Assembly (NCBI GenBank): GCA_003521845.1
Contig: DPHB01000001.1
Location: forward strand, 134,578-198,577
DNA: 64,000 bases
Source: Oceanospirillaceae bacterium
Lineage (GTDB): Bacteria; Pseudomonadota; Gammaproteobacteria; Pseudomonadales; Balneatricaceae
Reading direction: 5' to 3'
The notes under the pieces are model-generated. The model did not search any database. It saw nothing but the letters and a program-made list of their open reading frames with translations, and was not told where the DNA came from. Within the stretch, counting starts at the first letter, position 1, and each line of letters opens with the position of its first letter. A program made the translations under genes and the position numbers. Below, piece after piece: positions 44,792-54,540 of this stretch.

Positions 44792-45922
44792 TCAGGCACA
44801 AATGTGTTGTTTGGTGATGGCATCGGGCTTGGTCACACCTGCTAAGCCCATGGTGGTACGGTATTCTTTTTGCAGGATTTGTAGCAACACATCGACGCCT
44901 GCTTCGCCCATGGCACCTAAAGCGTATACCATGGCGCGACCCAGCAGCACCCCCGAGGCACCTTGAGCATTAGCTCGAAATATATCCATACCAGTACGGA
45001 TGCCCGAATCCAATAGTAGTTCCATGTCATTGCCAATGGCATCCGCAATACGAGGCAGGGCATTAATGGTGCTATCAGCACCGTCCAGCTGACGACCACC
45101 ATGGTTGGAAACAATGGCAGCCTCTATACCCAAATTAGCGGCAATGCGGGCATCTTCGGCATCAAGTAGGCCTTTTACTACCATGGGGCCACCCCATTCT
45201 TTACGAATCCATTCTATGTCATGCCAATCTAAGCTCGGGTCGACCATTTCAGCAGCCCATACTAGCAGGCTATCAAGGTCCTCTACTCCCTTGGCGTGAC
45301 CAATGACGTTACCAAAGGTTTTATAGGGTGTGCGAGCCATGCCCAAAGCCCAGCGTGGTTTGCTGGCAATATCAAAGGCATGACGTAAACCGGGGCGGGT
45401 TGAAAGTCCGTTTTTGACATCTCGATGACGTTGCCCAAGCATGGCCAAGTCCATAGTCACTACTAGCTTGCTACAGCCAGCCGCTTTGGCACGCTGGATG
45501 AGGTTGCGCACGTATGCTCGGTCTTTAACCACATACAGCTGAAACCAAAAGGGCTTACTTGTGGCAGCAGCAACTTGTTCTATGGAACACAATGACATGG
45601 TGGATAGGATGAATGGTACACCAAACCTTTCAGCCGCTTGAGCCACTTTAATCTCACCTGCAGGGTGTTGAATACCTAGCATGCCAACAGGAGCAAAAGT
45701 AACAGGTAAATTGGCCGCTTCGCCCATTATTGTTGTGGCTGTAGTGATATTACTTACGTCGATACCGACCCGTTGACGAATCTTTGTATCCAGCATATTT
45801 GCCGTATTACGCGCCATGGTGGTTTCTGTATAAGAACCGGATTCAGCGTAATCAGTGAAAATGCGCGGTACTCGCTGCAGATACAGTTGGCGTAAGTCTT
45901 CGACACAGGCAATGGTGGTCAT
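44792..45922 (-). CDS. FMN-dependent 2-hydroxyacid oxidase/dehydrogenase (LldD-like), copy 2
   Basis: 376 residues. Family motifs are IFTDYAESGSYTETT at the start, KLVVTMDLAMLGQR in the barrel, and VSNHGGRQLDG with the catalytic His (near 270) and substrate-binding Arg. The protein converts an L-2-hydroxy acid to a 2-oxo acid with FMN. Lactate, glycolate and mandelate oxidation are all done by relatives, so the substrate is open. It follows a sulfatase gene after 42 nt and is the last gene of the tct-sulfatase operon. Confidence 0.88.
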   Translation of the reverse strand: MTTIACVEDLRQLYLQRVPRIFTDYAESGSYTETTMARNTANMLDTKIRQRVGIDVSNITTATTIMGEAANLPVTFAPVGMLGIQHPAGEIKVAQAAERFGVPFILSTMSLCSIEQVAAATSKPFWFQLYVVKDRAYVRNLIQRAKAAGCSKLVVTMDLAMLGQRHRDVKNGLSTRPGLRHAFDIASKPRWALGMARTPYKTFGNVIGHAKGVEDLDSLLVWAAEMVDPSLDWHDIEWIRKEWGGPMVVKGLLDAEDARIAANLGIEAAIVSNHGGRQLDGADSTINALPRIADAIGNDMELLLDSGIRTGMDIFRANAQGASGVLLGRAMVYALGAMGEAGVDVLLQILQKEYRTTMGLAGVTKPDAITKQHICA

Positions 45923-45964
45923 GTTTGGTTGCGATTCCTATTTCAATATACAAAACGGCGGCTA

Positions 45965-47488
45965 TTAGGCCATGCCAACGGGGACACGATTTGGTTCAAT
46001 GTCATCGGGACGTTGCTGCAATATATCCGTTAGTTTGGCTTGTAGTTCAGCATAGTCAGGATTATCAAACTGGTTATTAAGTTCGTGTGGATCATTGGCA
46101 AGGTCATATAACTCGCCGGCGCCAGACTGTAAATCCATGGTTAATTTGGCATCTTTGGTACGTACTGTATGTAAACTTAAGCCAACACCAACTCGGCCCG
46201 GCAATAATTCCCATTCACTGTAGGCCGCGTTGCGGGTGCCGTCACCACTTATAACTGGGCGCATCGACTCACTGTGCCAGTTCATTAATGGCTCAGCACC
46301 GGCCCAATCCAAGAAGGTGGCCGGTAAATCAAGGGTCGACATGGGTTCGTGGCTCACCTTGCCAGCTGGAACATCCGGGCCTTTTACAATGGCACGCACA
46401 TTAAGCAAGCCTTCGAATGGCATTGGGCCTTTTAGCATAAGGCCGTGGTCCCCCATCCAATCGCCATGATCAGAAGAATAGACAATGTAGGTGTTGTCGG
46501 CTAAACCTTGATCCTCTAGCTCTTTGATAATGCGGCCTACGTTGTGGTCAATGAGGGAAATTTGACCGTAATAGTTGGCAATAATTTCCCGTAGTTGTTC
46601 ATCTGAGTAGTTGGAAAAACGCGAGTATTTAGCGCGCAGTTCTTGGTGCTCAGGGGGGATTTCGGTTTCCAGGGCTGCCGTATGCCACCAGGGCCTAGTG
46701 TCTAAGTCACGGGTACGATGTTCGGGCAGGTCAACGTCTTCTGGGCGGTGTAGTGAAGCCCACGGCTCAGGTGCGTCAAAGGGGTGATGAGGGTCGGGAA
46801 AGGACACCCACAAACAAAAAGGTTCATCATTATGTTGCTTTATGTAGTCGATGGCTCGGTCACCACACCAGGTAGAGTTATGCCAAGCTGTTGGCAATAG
46901 GGATGACCAGGTTTGTGGGGCATCCTTATGGTCGCGATTACTCTGCCACAGTAACTCGTTCTTCTGGTCACCGCGGCCATCTTGGTAATACCACTCTTCA
47001 AAAGCTAGACCACGAGGTGGTTTCTCTGGCTTCCACCAATTGTGTCCAATAAGAATTAATTCGGCGTGATCGAAACCCATGTAGGGTCCGCGCCAGCCTT
47101 CGGGAACTTGAGCGGAACCCGGAATACTTTCTACGCTGCCGGTTTCTTCAAATACGTGATAGGTGGCAAAGTGGGCTTTACCAATAATGCCAGTGTGATA
47201 ACCAGCCGCGCTTAAGGCCGCTGGGTAACTGGTTTTGGCGTATTTGAGATCTAGATCAATGCCATTGTCGTGTACGCCGTGGGTACGGGGTAGCAAGCCC
47301 GTTAAAATGGATGCGCGTGAAGGCTGACAAACCACACAAGGTGTCACTACTGCTTCAAGGCTGGTGCCTTCTGCAGCGAGGTTATCTAAATGTGGGGTGT
47401 GAATATTGCGACCACGAAAACCGTAGGCATCGCCACGGTGCTGGTCGGCGGTAATAAACAGAATGTTGGGTTTGTTGGCGTTATTCAT
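45965..47488 (-). CDS. Cytoplasmic type I sulfatase, copy 2
   Basis: 507 residues with the alkaline-phosphatase-like sulfatase fold. Metal-site residues are in FITADQH (Asp15) and SSDHGDWMGDHG. The formylglycine motif is CQPSR with Cys54, needing an FGE-type activating enzyme not present in this window. No signal peptide precedes PNILFITADQH, so it acts in the cytoplasm. It is paralogous to the copy at 49671-51197, including the TGLLPRTHGVHDNGIDLDL region and the RPDD...PVG(M/P)A end. The family includes choline sulfatases, arylsulfatases and phosphonate monoester hydrolases. Neighbouring 2-hydroxyacid oxidase and Tct genes suggest the sulfate ester of a hydroxy acid. Confidence 0.88.
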   Translation of the reverse strand: MNNANKPNILFITADQHRGDAYGFRGRNIHTPHLDNLAAEGTSLEAVVTPCVVCQPSRASILTGLLPRTHGVHDNGIDLDLKYAKTSYPAALSAAGYHTGIIGKAHFATYHVFEETGSVESIPGSAQVPEGWRGPYMGFDHAELILIGHNWWKPEKPPRGLAFEEWYYQDGRGDQKNELLWQSNRDHKDAPQTWSSLLPTAWHNSTWCGDRAIDYIKQHNDEPFCLWVSFPDPHHPFDAPEPWASLHRPEDVDLPEHRTRDLDTRPWWHTAALETEIPPEHQELRAKYSRFSNYSDEQLREIIANYYGQISLIDHNVGRIIKELEDQGLADNTYIVYSSDHGDWMGDHGLMLKGPMPFEGLLNVRAIVKGPDVPAGKVSHEPMSTLDLPATFLDWAGAEPLMNWHSESMRPVISGDGTRNAAYSEWELLPGRVGVGLSLHTVRTKDAKLTMDLQSGAGELYDLANDPHELNNQFDNPDYAELQAKLTDILQQRPDDIEPNRVPVGMA

Positions 47489-47611
47489 AATGGGTTCTAT
47501 AGCTTAAACTGACGATAGAACCCATATTAGAGAGATTTTGATAGATGGTGAAATATAAATTTACTATGTGATGTATAACTTTAAATATATATCAGAAGCA
47601 CTGTGAGCTGA

Positions 47612-48472
47612 TTACCATTCCAAGCACATGAGATCGGTGGCCATGATAATATTGCCCGTATATATTTGCGCCACTTCATGTTCGATGAGAGCGCGAGTTT
47701 CATCTGTATCCATGGACTCACGCAGGTGGCTAATGACCAAGTTTTTTACCCCTGCCGCTTGTGCTGCACGGGCGACCTCTAAGTGCCCTGAAGAACCCCG
47801 TATCCATTCTGGCCCCATGGCTTCTTGGGAAAGTTGAAAACACATATGAATAAAATAGTCGGCACCTTGGGCGAGGCGATTTAAGGCTTTAGACGGTCCC
47901 GAGTCTCCGGAATAGCAAACGCTTTTGCCATCAAAATCTAAGCGCCAGCCAAAACTGTTTAACCAAGGTTGGCAATGGGGGACGCTAATATTGGTTAGGG
48001 TTATACCGTTTTCAGTTGTGACAGTAAAACCTGAACCTACCTCATGCACTTCAGGTTTAGGCCATGGGCGTGGCAGCTGGCCTCCGCGCATGGCGTAGAT
48101 TTCTTGGCTAGCGGGGTGCTCACAACGGGCCCTTAAGTCCGTCGCGTAGGCGCCATCTTTACCAAATAGCTTGTCGGAGATCATGGCCATGGGTTCAGGC
48201 CCATAAACCTTCAGTTCATCTAGATAATGGCCGCCTTTGTCCCAGCGGGCATGCACCAGTCGGCCATAATCGATCATATGATCAGAATGCAGGTGGCTTA
48301 AGCAAAGGATATCTAAATCCATTGGCATGTAGCCGGCTTGAATGAGCCGATCAAAAGCACCGCCACCACAATCAAACATCACCCGGGTATCACCCGTATC
48401 AATAAGATAGGAAGCAGAAGCACGTGGCTGGTATGGTTCTGGTGAACCGGTGCCTAGGGTGATTAGTTTCAT
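47612..48472 (-). CDS. Metallo-beta-lactamase-fold hydrolase (RNase Z-like group)
   Basis: 286 residues. Metal ligands are HLHSDH (near residue 59), a later His in SVPHCQPW, Asp in CYSGDSGPS and a final His in VISHLRES. The TLGTGSPEPYQPRASASYLID start resembles RNase Z-like and arylsulfatase-like members. The C-terminal part lacks an obvious tRNA-binding exosite. The gene begins 3 nt after the stop of the upstream oxidase gene, so the two are coupled. It may hydrolyse a lactone, ester or thioester in the cluster's pathway, or a sulfate ester. Confidence 0.83.
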   Translation of the reverse strand: MKLITLGTGSPEPYQPRASASYLIDTGDTRVMFDCGGGAFDRLIQAGYMPMDLDILCLSHLHSDHMIDYGRLVHARWDKGGHYLDELKVYGPEPMAMISDKLFGKDGAYATDLRARCEHPASQEIYAMRGGQLPRPWPKPEVHEVGSGFTVTTENGITLTNISVPHCQPWLNSFGWRLDFDGKSVCYSGDSGPSKALNRLAQGADYFIHMCFQLSQEAMGPEWIRGSSGHLEVARAAQAAGVKNLVISHLRESMDTDETRALIEHEVAQIYTGNIIMATDLMCLEW

Positions 48473-48475
48473 GGG

Positions 48476-49627
48476 TTATACCTGCGTTAGGTGCTGGTGT
48501 AGTTGCTTGATGTCGTTGCAGCCAATCTGCATCATATTGTTGATAAGGTCGGCTTGTAGAATGTCGATTAAATGATCTGGGCCTGCTTCTTGTAAGGCTG
48601 CTACCGACTGCAAAAATGGCCTGCCCAAGAAGCAAAAATCAGCCCCCAAAGCTAAGGCTCGCATAATGTCTAAACCACCCCGTAGGCCGCTATCGTAAAA
48701 TACCTTGGCCTCACCATTGATAGCCTCAACAAGGCCGGGTAAGGCATGGATGGCGGCTGGGGATCCATCAAACTGGCGCCCGCCGTGGTTAGAAACTTGA
48801 ATAGCGTCAGCACCTGCGTCGATGGCTTGGCGAGCATCTTCTGCATGCATAATACCTTTTAATACCAAAGGGCCTTGCCATTGCTTGCGGATATAACTGA
48901 TAAGCTCCCAATCGTGAAAACCATTAATAACGTGGCCGATCAATTGGGCAGCCGAAGCCACATTACTGGTATCAAAGTACTGCTCTAGGGTTTTAAACCT
49001 GGGTTCACCATAGGCAAGTGTAGACAGGCTCCAATGGGGTCGCTTGGCCGCTCGGTAAATGGTTTTCAGGTCCTTTCTTGGAGGCACGGAAAGCCCAGCC
49101 CTTAGTTGCCGCTCGCGGCGGCTACCAACGGGCACATCAAGGGTGACCACTAGGGTTCGCATGTTGCTATCCCATGCTCTTTGCAAAAGGTCATCAACAT
49201 AATGACGTTCAGTGGGGGGATAGAGTTGAAACCAACCATTGCCTGCCGCTTTTGGGCCAACGGTTTCTGGTGTTTCGTTGGCTACCATGCTTAAACAATA
49301 AGGCAGATTATTACGGGCGGCAGACTCGGCTAAGAAATGCTCGGCTTGGGGCCACATGAGGCCGCTTAAACCAACCGGGGCGATGCCAAATGGCACGGCA
49401 TAGGTATGGCCAAAAATGTCTGTGCTTAGATCAGGCGCAAGCTCTCCTGCCAGTACCCTTGGGGTGAACTGGAAGGCATCAAAGGCTTGCCGATTGCGTG
49501 CAACCAAAGTTTCATTACCGGTACCGCTGTCGAGGTATTCCCAAGCAAAATGCGGCAGCTTGGTTTTAGCCTTGGTCTCAAGGTCGCTGGCTGCAGGGTA
49601 GGTGAGTTGTCGTTGTTCGGGTGTCAT
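48476..49627 (-). CDS. FMN-dependent 2-hydroxyacid oxidase/dehydrogenase, copy 1
   Basis: 383 residues of the same FMN barrel family as the copy at 44792-45922 but clearly diverged. The N-terminus AWEYLDSGTGNETL binds substrate/FMN. VSNHGGRQFDG carries the catalytic His, and FYDSGLRGGLDIMRALALGA binds the FMN phosphate. It may be glycolate/lactate/mandelate-type. It follows a sulfatase gene after 43 nt, the same spacing as the second sulfatase-oxidase pair, and is coupled to the metallo-beta-lactamase-fold gene downstream. Confidence 0.88.
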   Translation of the reverse strand: MTPEQRQLTYPAASDLETKAKTKLPHFAWEYLDSGTGNETLVARNRQAFDAFQFTPRVLAGELAPDLSTDIFGHTYAVPFGIAPVGLSGLMWPQAEHFLAESAARNNLPYCLSMVANETPETVGPKAAGNGWFQLYPPTERHYVDDLLQRAWDSNMRTLVVTLDVPVGSRRERQLRAGLSVPPRKDLKTIYRAAKRPHWSLSTLAYGEPRFKTLEQYFDTSNVASAAQLIGHVINGFHDWELISYIRKQWQGPLVLKGIMHAEDARQAIDAGADAIQVSNHGGRQFDGSPAAIHALPGLVEAINGEAKVFYDSGLRGGLDIMRALALGADFCFLGRPFLQSVAALQEAGPDHLIDILQADLINNMMQIGCNDIKQLHQHLTQV

Positions 49628-49670
49628 GGTTGAACTCTTAATAAGGGGGCGATATGTATTAATCTTACGG

Positions 49671-51197
49671 TTAAGCAGGCCCTACCTGAACCCCCATGGG
49701 CAGCATGTCATCGGGTCGCTGATTGATCCAATCCATCAACTGCTGCTGCTGTGCTGCATAGTCTGGAAGATTGTACAGGTTGACCAATTCATAAGGGTCT
49801 GCTTGTAGATCATACATTTCGCCATCTTGGCTAGCTAGATCTATTGTTAACTTGTAGCGTTTGCCTTTCACCGTACGTAGATTCAAGGTGACCCCGGTGC
49901 GGGCCGGCAGCAAGTCCCATTCGTTATAGGCATATTCTCGCGGTGCGTCCTGGCCTTCGGCTAGGGCGCGTAAGCTAATACCGTTAGTGCGTAACGGGGC
50001 ATTGGCATAGTCGGCAAAAGTGGGGGCAAAATCCATGGTGGACACTGGGTCTTCCACTATCTGACCCGCTTTTACGCCTGGGCCGGTAATGATACAAGGG
50101 ACTTTGAGCAAACCTTCATAATGCATAGGGCCCTTTAGAATCAGGCCATGATCACCTAACCAATCGCCATGGTCGGAGGAAAAGACGACGATGGTGTTAT
50201 CGGCTAAACCTTGGGCCTCTAAGGTGTCGTAGATACGTCCCACTTGCTCATCGATAAAGGCAATCTGCCCATAGGTATTGGCAATGATTTCTCGTAGCTG
50301 TTCATCTGTCTGTGGTGGAATGCGGCTGTATTCTTTACGCACCTTGTTTTGTTCTGGCGTGCCACCTGGTTCTTGGGTAAGGGATTTTTCATGCCACCAT
50401 GGTTTGTTAGCAAAGTTGCGTGTTCGGTGTGGGGGTAGGTCTATATCTTCAGGCTGGTGCAACTTGCTCCAAGGCTCCGGTGCATCAAATGGATGGTGGG
50501 GATCAGGGAAACTAATCCAGGTACAAAAAGGTTTTTCGCTGTCTTGTTGTTCTAGCCAATTGATGGCGCGGTCAGCCGTCCAGGTTGTGTTATGCCACTC
50601 TAATGGCAGTTTTGAGTGAAATGTCTGGGCCGCACCTTTGGTGTCTGCGCTGTCATCGCCACGATACAAAGTATCCTTGTCATCTCCCTTACCATCGGCG
50701 TGATAAAAGGCTTCGTAATGCAATCCATAAGGTGGTTTTTCGATGGCGAAGTAGTTGTGGCCCAAGAGCATCAGTTCAACATATTCAAATCCCATATAGG
50801 GGCCAAACCAATCGGGGCCGTATTGATCAGAGCTAATAATGGCTTCTGGGCAACCGGTATCAAAGCGTGAATGGTTGGTGCCAAAGTGGGCCTTGCCAAA
50901 GAAACTGGTGTTATAGCCACTTTGGGCGAGGCTACCGGCAAAGCCTGCCGCGCCAATGCTGGGGTCTAAATCAATGCCATTGTCATGCACCCCGTGAGTG
51001 CGTGGCAACAGGCCTGTAAGAATAGAAGCTCGGGCTGGTTGGCACACCACGCAAGGGGTAATGGCGTTGGTAAAACGTGTACCACGCTTGGCCATGGCGT
51101 CCAAGTTGGGTGTCTTTACTTTGCGGCCGGCCACACCCAAACAGTCAGCACGGTGTTGGTCTGAGGTGATAAAAACAATGTTTGGTTGTTTGGTCAT
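49671..51197 (-). CDS. Cytoplasmic type I sulfatase, copy 1
   Basis: 508 residues. The metal site is FITSDQH (Asp13) and SSDHGDWLGDHG. The formylglycine motif is CQPAR with Cys52. It has no signal peptide. The start codon overlaps the tctA stop as ATGA, so it is translated with the transporter. That ties its substrate to what TctABC imports. It shares the WHNTTWTADRAINWL-type middle and RPDD end with the second copy, but differs enough to have a different preference. Confidence 0.88.
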   Translation of the reverse strand: MTKQPNIVFITSDQHRADCLGVAGRKVKTPNLDAMAKRGTRFTNAITPCVVCQPARASILTGLLPRTHGVHDNGIDLDPSIGAAGFAGSLAQSGYNTSFFGKAHFGTNHSRFDTGCPEAIISSDQYGPDWFGPYMGFEYVELMLLGHNYFAIEKPPYGLHYEAFYHADGKGDDKDTLYRGDDSADTKGAAQTFHSKLPLEWHNTTWTADRAINWLEQQDSEKPFCTWISFPDPHHPFDAPEPWSKLHQPEDIDLPPHRTRNFANKPWWHEKSLTQEPGGTPEQNKVRKEYSRIPPQTDEQLREIIANTYGQIAFIDEQVGRIYDTLEAQGLADNTIVVFSSDHGDWLGDHGLILKGPMHYEGLLKVPCIITGPGVKAGQIVEDPVSTMDFAPTFADYANAPLRTNGISLRALAEGQDAPREYAYNEWDLLPARTGVTLNLRTVKGKRYKLTIDLASQDGEMYDLQADPYELVNLYNLPDYAAQQQQLMDWINQRPDDMLPMGVQVGPA

Positions 51198-52777
51198 GAG
51201 GTTTTCTTCGGGCGTAGGTTATAAATTACAATGGTGGCAGCGATTAGCATAAACGCTGTAGCTGTCCAACTACTGAACAAAAACCAAGGATCAGCGCCTG
51301 TGGCACTAAATGCTTGGCGGGCAGCTGTTTCTAAATTACGGGCTAGGATAAAGGCAATCACAAAAGGTAGTATCGGTACCCCAAGGCGTCGCATGGCATA
51401 GCCAATTAGGCCAAAGAAAAGGGTGATTAAGATGGCGTTGAAGCTAGGTGTCTGCACGTAAATTGCCGTCATGGTCACCAGTAATATGGCAGGCATGAGT
51501 ATGTGCTTGGGAATCAAATTCATAAAGGCCATGGCGGTCATTAAACGGCCACCAATTACCCAGTTGAGTAGATTGGCCATGACCATAGCAGTAAACAATC
51601 CAAAGGCGATGACTAACTCTGGATTGGTACCTTCATTAGGTAGAATAAATACCGACGGGCCAGGATTAAAACCACCAATGCTGTCCATAGCCAAGAGTAA
51701 AAACACCGCCGCAACGTTGCCTGGAATACCAAGGGATAGTACGGGGATTAGGTTGGCGCCAGATACCGCTGAATTAGCTGCTTCTGTTGCTGCTACACCT
51801 TGTGGCGCTCCGCTACCAAAGCTAGGTTCAGAGGCTTGTTTATGGCGTTCATGGAAACGATTGCCTGCGGTATAGCCCATGGTGGCGGCTAAGGTAGAGC
51901 CAATGCCTGGCAGAGCGCCAACAACGGTACCAATAAAGGCAGAATTCAATATATAAGGCAACAACTTCTTGCGCAGGGGCCAGCCGAGGGAAACCCAACC
52001 GCGCTGGCGTTGGTTGAGGCTTTGTCTGGTGTCGTCATTAGCCTGGTATAGCTTGCCTAGGTTGGAAAAGATTTCCCCCAGTACCAAGGAGCCCAATACT
52101 ACTGCAGCAATAGGTAGACCATCGGCTAAGGCAGGACTGCCTAGAGATAAGCGGGGATAAAAATCTTCACCTGTGCCGATGGTGGCTACAAACAAGCCAA
52201 AGGCCATAGCAATGATGCCTTTGGCGGGTGATTTGCCTGACACAGCGGCAATAAACGCCAAAGATAAAATCATTAGCGCGGCTTTTTCGGGCAAATCCAG
52301 ATAGGCTTCAACGATAATGGCCAAAAACGGTGCGCATATAAATAACATCAAGTCAGAAAAAGTATCACCACTGACCGAGGAAAAGTGAGCCACCTTTAAG
52401 GCCTGCTTAGCCTCGCCATTTTTCGCCATGGGATGGCCATCTAAGGTGGTCATGTAGGCGTCTGGTGTACCGGGAGTGTTAAACAGTATGGCTGGTACTG
52501 CACCACCAATTGTGGAGCCTTTCATAATGCCAATCATAAAACCCAAAACGGGTAATAATGCCGTCATTTCGTAACCAAAAATGGAGATCAAAATAGGCAG
52601 TGCTACAGCTAAGGCGATGGGGCCGGCTAAACCGGGTGTAGCTCCCACCATGACGCCAAGAATAAAGCCCATGATAACCATGACCGGTGTGAGCGGTATG
52701 GCTAGGCCAAAGAGGTCAAATTGGGCTCCAAAAATGGCAGAGTGCATGCCCAACAAGAGATGATCCCAGTAACTCAT
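51194..52777 (-). CDS. tctA: Tripartite tricarboxylate transporter large subunit TctA
   Basis: 527 residues with about twelve helices. Family signatures are MGFILGVMVGATPGLAGPIA-like (N-terminal), then GTVVGALPGIGSTLAATMGY and AANSAVSGANLIPVLSLGIPGN. TctA moves a carboxylate with cation symport. The substrates of TctABC systems include citrate, terephthalate and many other acids. The start overlaps the tctB stop by 4 nt and the stop overlaps the sulfatase start. Confidence 0.93.
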   Translation of the reverse strand: MSYWDHLLLGMHSAIFGAQFDLFGLAIPLTPVMVIMGFILGVMVGATPGLAGPIALAVALPILISIFGYEMTALLPVLGFMIGIMKGSTIGGAVPAILFNTPGTPDAYMTTLDGHPMAKNGEAKQALKVAHFSSVSGDTFSDLMLFICAPFLAIIVEAYLDLPEKAALMILSLAFIAAVSGKSPAKGIIAMAFGLFVATIGTGEDFYPRLSLGSPALADGLPIAAVVLGSLVLGEIFSNLGKLYQANDDTRQSLNQRQRGWVSLGWPLRKKLLPYILNSAFIGTVVGALPGIGSTLAATMGYTAGNRFHERHKQASEPSFGSGAPQGVAATEAANSAVSGANLIPVLSLGIPGNVAAVFLLLAMDSIGGFNPGPSVFILPNEGTNPELVIAFGLFTAMVMANLLNWVIGGRLMTAMAFMNLIPKHILMPAILLVTMTAIYVQTPSFNAILITLFFGLIGYAMRRLGVPILPFVIAFILARNLETAARQAFSATGADPWFLFSSWTATAFMLIAATIVIYNLRPKKTS

Positions 52778-53313
52778 CCTACGTCTCCATTAGGTGGTAG
52801 TTGAACATCTTCTAAAGGTAGATCCAGCACTAGTGCAATGGCTAGGGCAATGGCCAGACTGATAACTAGGCGTTTCCAAGTCCAGCGATTTTCTTCCCAA
52901 CAAGACAGTACAAATATCATACCGCCACCGCCGATAACATAACCTAGGTATACCCAAGGGATCTGCGTACGTATTTGGCGATACTCCAAACCAAATAGGT
53001 CAGCTGTGATTGGGCCAAGATACCGCATCACCAATAAGCTTAAGGCGATGATAGCCAATGGGCGCCAAATAACATGTGCGGCCTTGATGGCGTCTTCGTC
53101 ATGCTTGGGTTTAAGCATTAGCCATAAGCCTGCCGCAGCCATAATGTAGCTGGCAATGGTGGGCATCATGGCGTCACCAATGGTCCAGCGCCGGCGTACT
53201 TTTTCCAGTACCCCCGTGTCGATATCGTTGGGAATCCAGCCAAACAACAGGGCGCAGCTTGCCAACAACACCAAGGCGCCAAATAGACGATCTTGTCGAA
53301 GTATATAAAACAT
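52774..53313 (-). CDS. tctB: Tripartite tricarboxylate transporter small subunit TctB
   Basis: 179 residues with four helices, matching TctB: a start of FGALVLLASCALLFGWIP type, and later helices near 65-80, 95-115 and 130-165. It overlaps tctA by 4 nt. Sequence in this subunit is always weakly conserved, so the call rests on its place between tctC and tctA. Confidence 0.85.
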   Translation of the reverse strand: MFYILRQDRLFGALVLLASCALLFGWIPNDIDTGVLEKVRRRWTIGDAMMPTIASYIMAAAGLWLMLKPKHDEDAIKAAHVIWRPLAIIALSLLVMRYLGPITADLFGLEYRQIRTQIPWVYLGYVIGGGGMIFVLSCWEENRWTWKRLVISLAIALAIALVLDLPLEDVQLPPNGDVG

Positions 53314-53376
53314 GGGATTAGACTAGTGTAGAGGGCGGTATATAAGCAAGTAATGCTTATATACCGCGATAGGGCT

Positions 53377-54330
53377 TTATTCGGAAGCGGCTTCTAATAA
53401 ACCACCAGCAGCGGCGTAATCAGAGGCTAATAAGGCATCTAATTCAGCACCCTGAATAATAGACGTGCCACCAAAGGCTTTGTTGATGAGGCCGTTAGCT
53501 TTACTACCCTCGGTATCAATAGCGGCAATAATCGCATCAGTTAAGGCCGTGCGAGCGGCATCGGAAATACCTGCTGGGGCGACAATAACAAAATAACCCG
53601 CAGCGTTAAATGGTACGCCTAATTGTTCGAGTGTTTTGGCTGCAGGGGTGTTGACTAGTGGTTCGCCAATGGCAGAAGCCAATTCGACATAATCGCCAGA
53701 TTTCACGCCCTTGGCCTGAATACCTGCCATAAAGCCTAGGTCCATGTCACCGGCATTAACGCCGTTCATGACGGACTTGCCACCTTTGCCTTGAATAATG
53801 TTGAATTCAACGCCATTGTTTTTGCCAAGCAGATAAGCAAGGTCAGTCAACTTTGGCGTCATGGTGCCAAAACGCAATTGTTCACCCGCCTTGGCGGCGG
53901 CTAAGGCGTCTTCCATGGTAGCCCAACCTTTATCGGCTTTGGCTACTACGGCCATTTGAAAACCGGCAGTGGTGGTTAATCCAGTAAAATCACTGGGGAG
54001 AAACTTAGCGTTACCAGCAGCTAGGTTATAGCCTAGGCTTTCGGTTACGATCATGCCGATTGTTTGGCCGTCAGCAGGCGCATCTTTTAATTTATTGGCA
54101 AGGTTAAGGCCACCTTTACCAGTGACTTGCTCAGGAATGATTTCCCAGCCTTGGTTAGCTTCCATATGCTCGGCAATCATGCGAGCTTGCGTGTCAGCAC
54201 CACCACCGGCACCAAAACCAATCATTAATTTAATAGGGCCTTGTGGAGACCAGTCGGCCATGGCTGGTACAGATAGGGCTAAAGTTGTGGCGGCAACTGC
54301 AGCGCCTTTTAGAAGTTTGCTCATTGGCAT
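53377..54330 (-). CDS. tctC: Tct periplasmic substrate-binding protein TctC
   Basis: 317 residues from ATG 54330, chosen because GAGGAA lies just upstream. An ATG at 54387 would add 19 residues before the signal peptide. Cleavage is expected at VPAMA. The mature protein has the Bug/TctC fold with the ligand loop GAGGGADTQAR (near 40-50), where most homologues bind a carboxylate through water and backbone. First gene of the operon; the palindrome at 54393-54418 lies about 60 nt upstream. Confidence 0.9.
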   Translation of the reverse strand: MPMSKLLKGAAVAATTLALSVPAMADWSPQGPIKLMIGFGAGGGADTQARMIAEHMEANQGWEIIPEQVTGKGGLNLANKLKDAPADGQTIGMIVTESLGYNLAAGNAKFLPSDFTGLTTTAGFQMAVVAKADKGWATMEDALAAAKAGEQLRFGTMTPKLTDLAYLLGKNNGVEFNIIQGKGGKSVMNGVNAGDMDLGFMAGIQAKGVKSGDYVELASAIGEPLVNTPAAKTLEQLGVPFNAAGYFVIVAPAGISDAARTALTDAIIAAIDTEGSKANGLINKAFGGTSIIQGAELDALLASDYAAAGGLLEAASE

Positions 54331-54392
54331 GAATCGTTCCTCGCGGGTTGTTTTTATAAGTTTGGAATGTGTTCCTGAACTCATCATTAATT

Positions 54393-54418
54393 ATTTTAGT
54401 TGATATGTCAACTAAAAT
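54393..54418. promoter_or_regulatory. Perfect operator palindrome upstream of tctC
   Basis: ATTTTAGTTGA-TATG-TCAACTAAAAT has 11-bp perfect arms. It sits between the divergent tctC and lysR genes. The TTGA-N4-TCAA core recurs directly upstream of marR (55468-55485), so MarR is the likely binder. Length and symmetry fit a MarR dimer site. Confidence 0.75.
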
Positions 54419-54540
54419 CGTGGGCAGCAATTAGCAATTATTAATTGGCTGTGTTTAGCATACTAGAGAAGAATAGATAGATATTGAAATATTGATTATC
54501 TATAATAGGCATAACCTTTTAGTTATGTTTAGGTGGGGGT

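Noticed and set aside
48399..48635. Possible small gene inside the oxidase/MBL junction.
   Set aside because: It is an out-of-frame shadow of two coupled genes.
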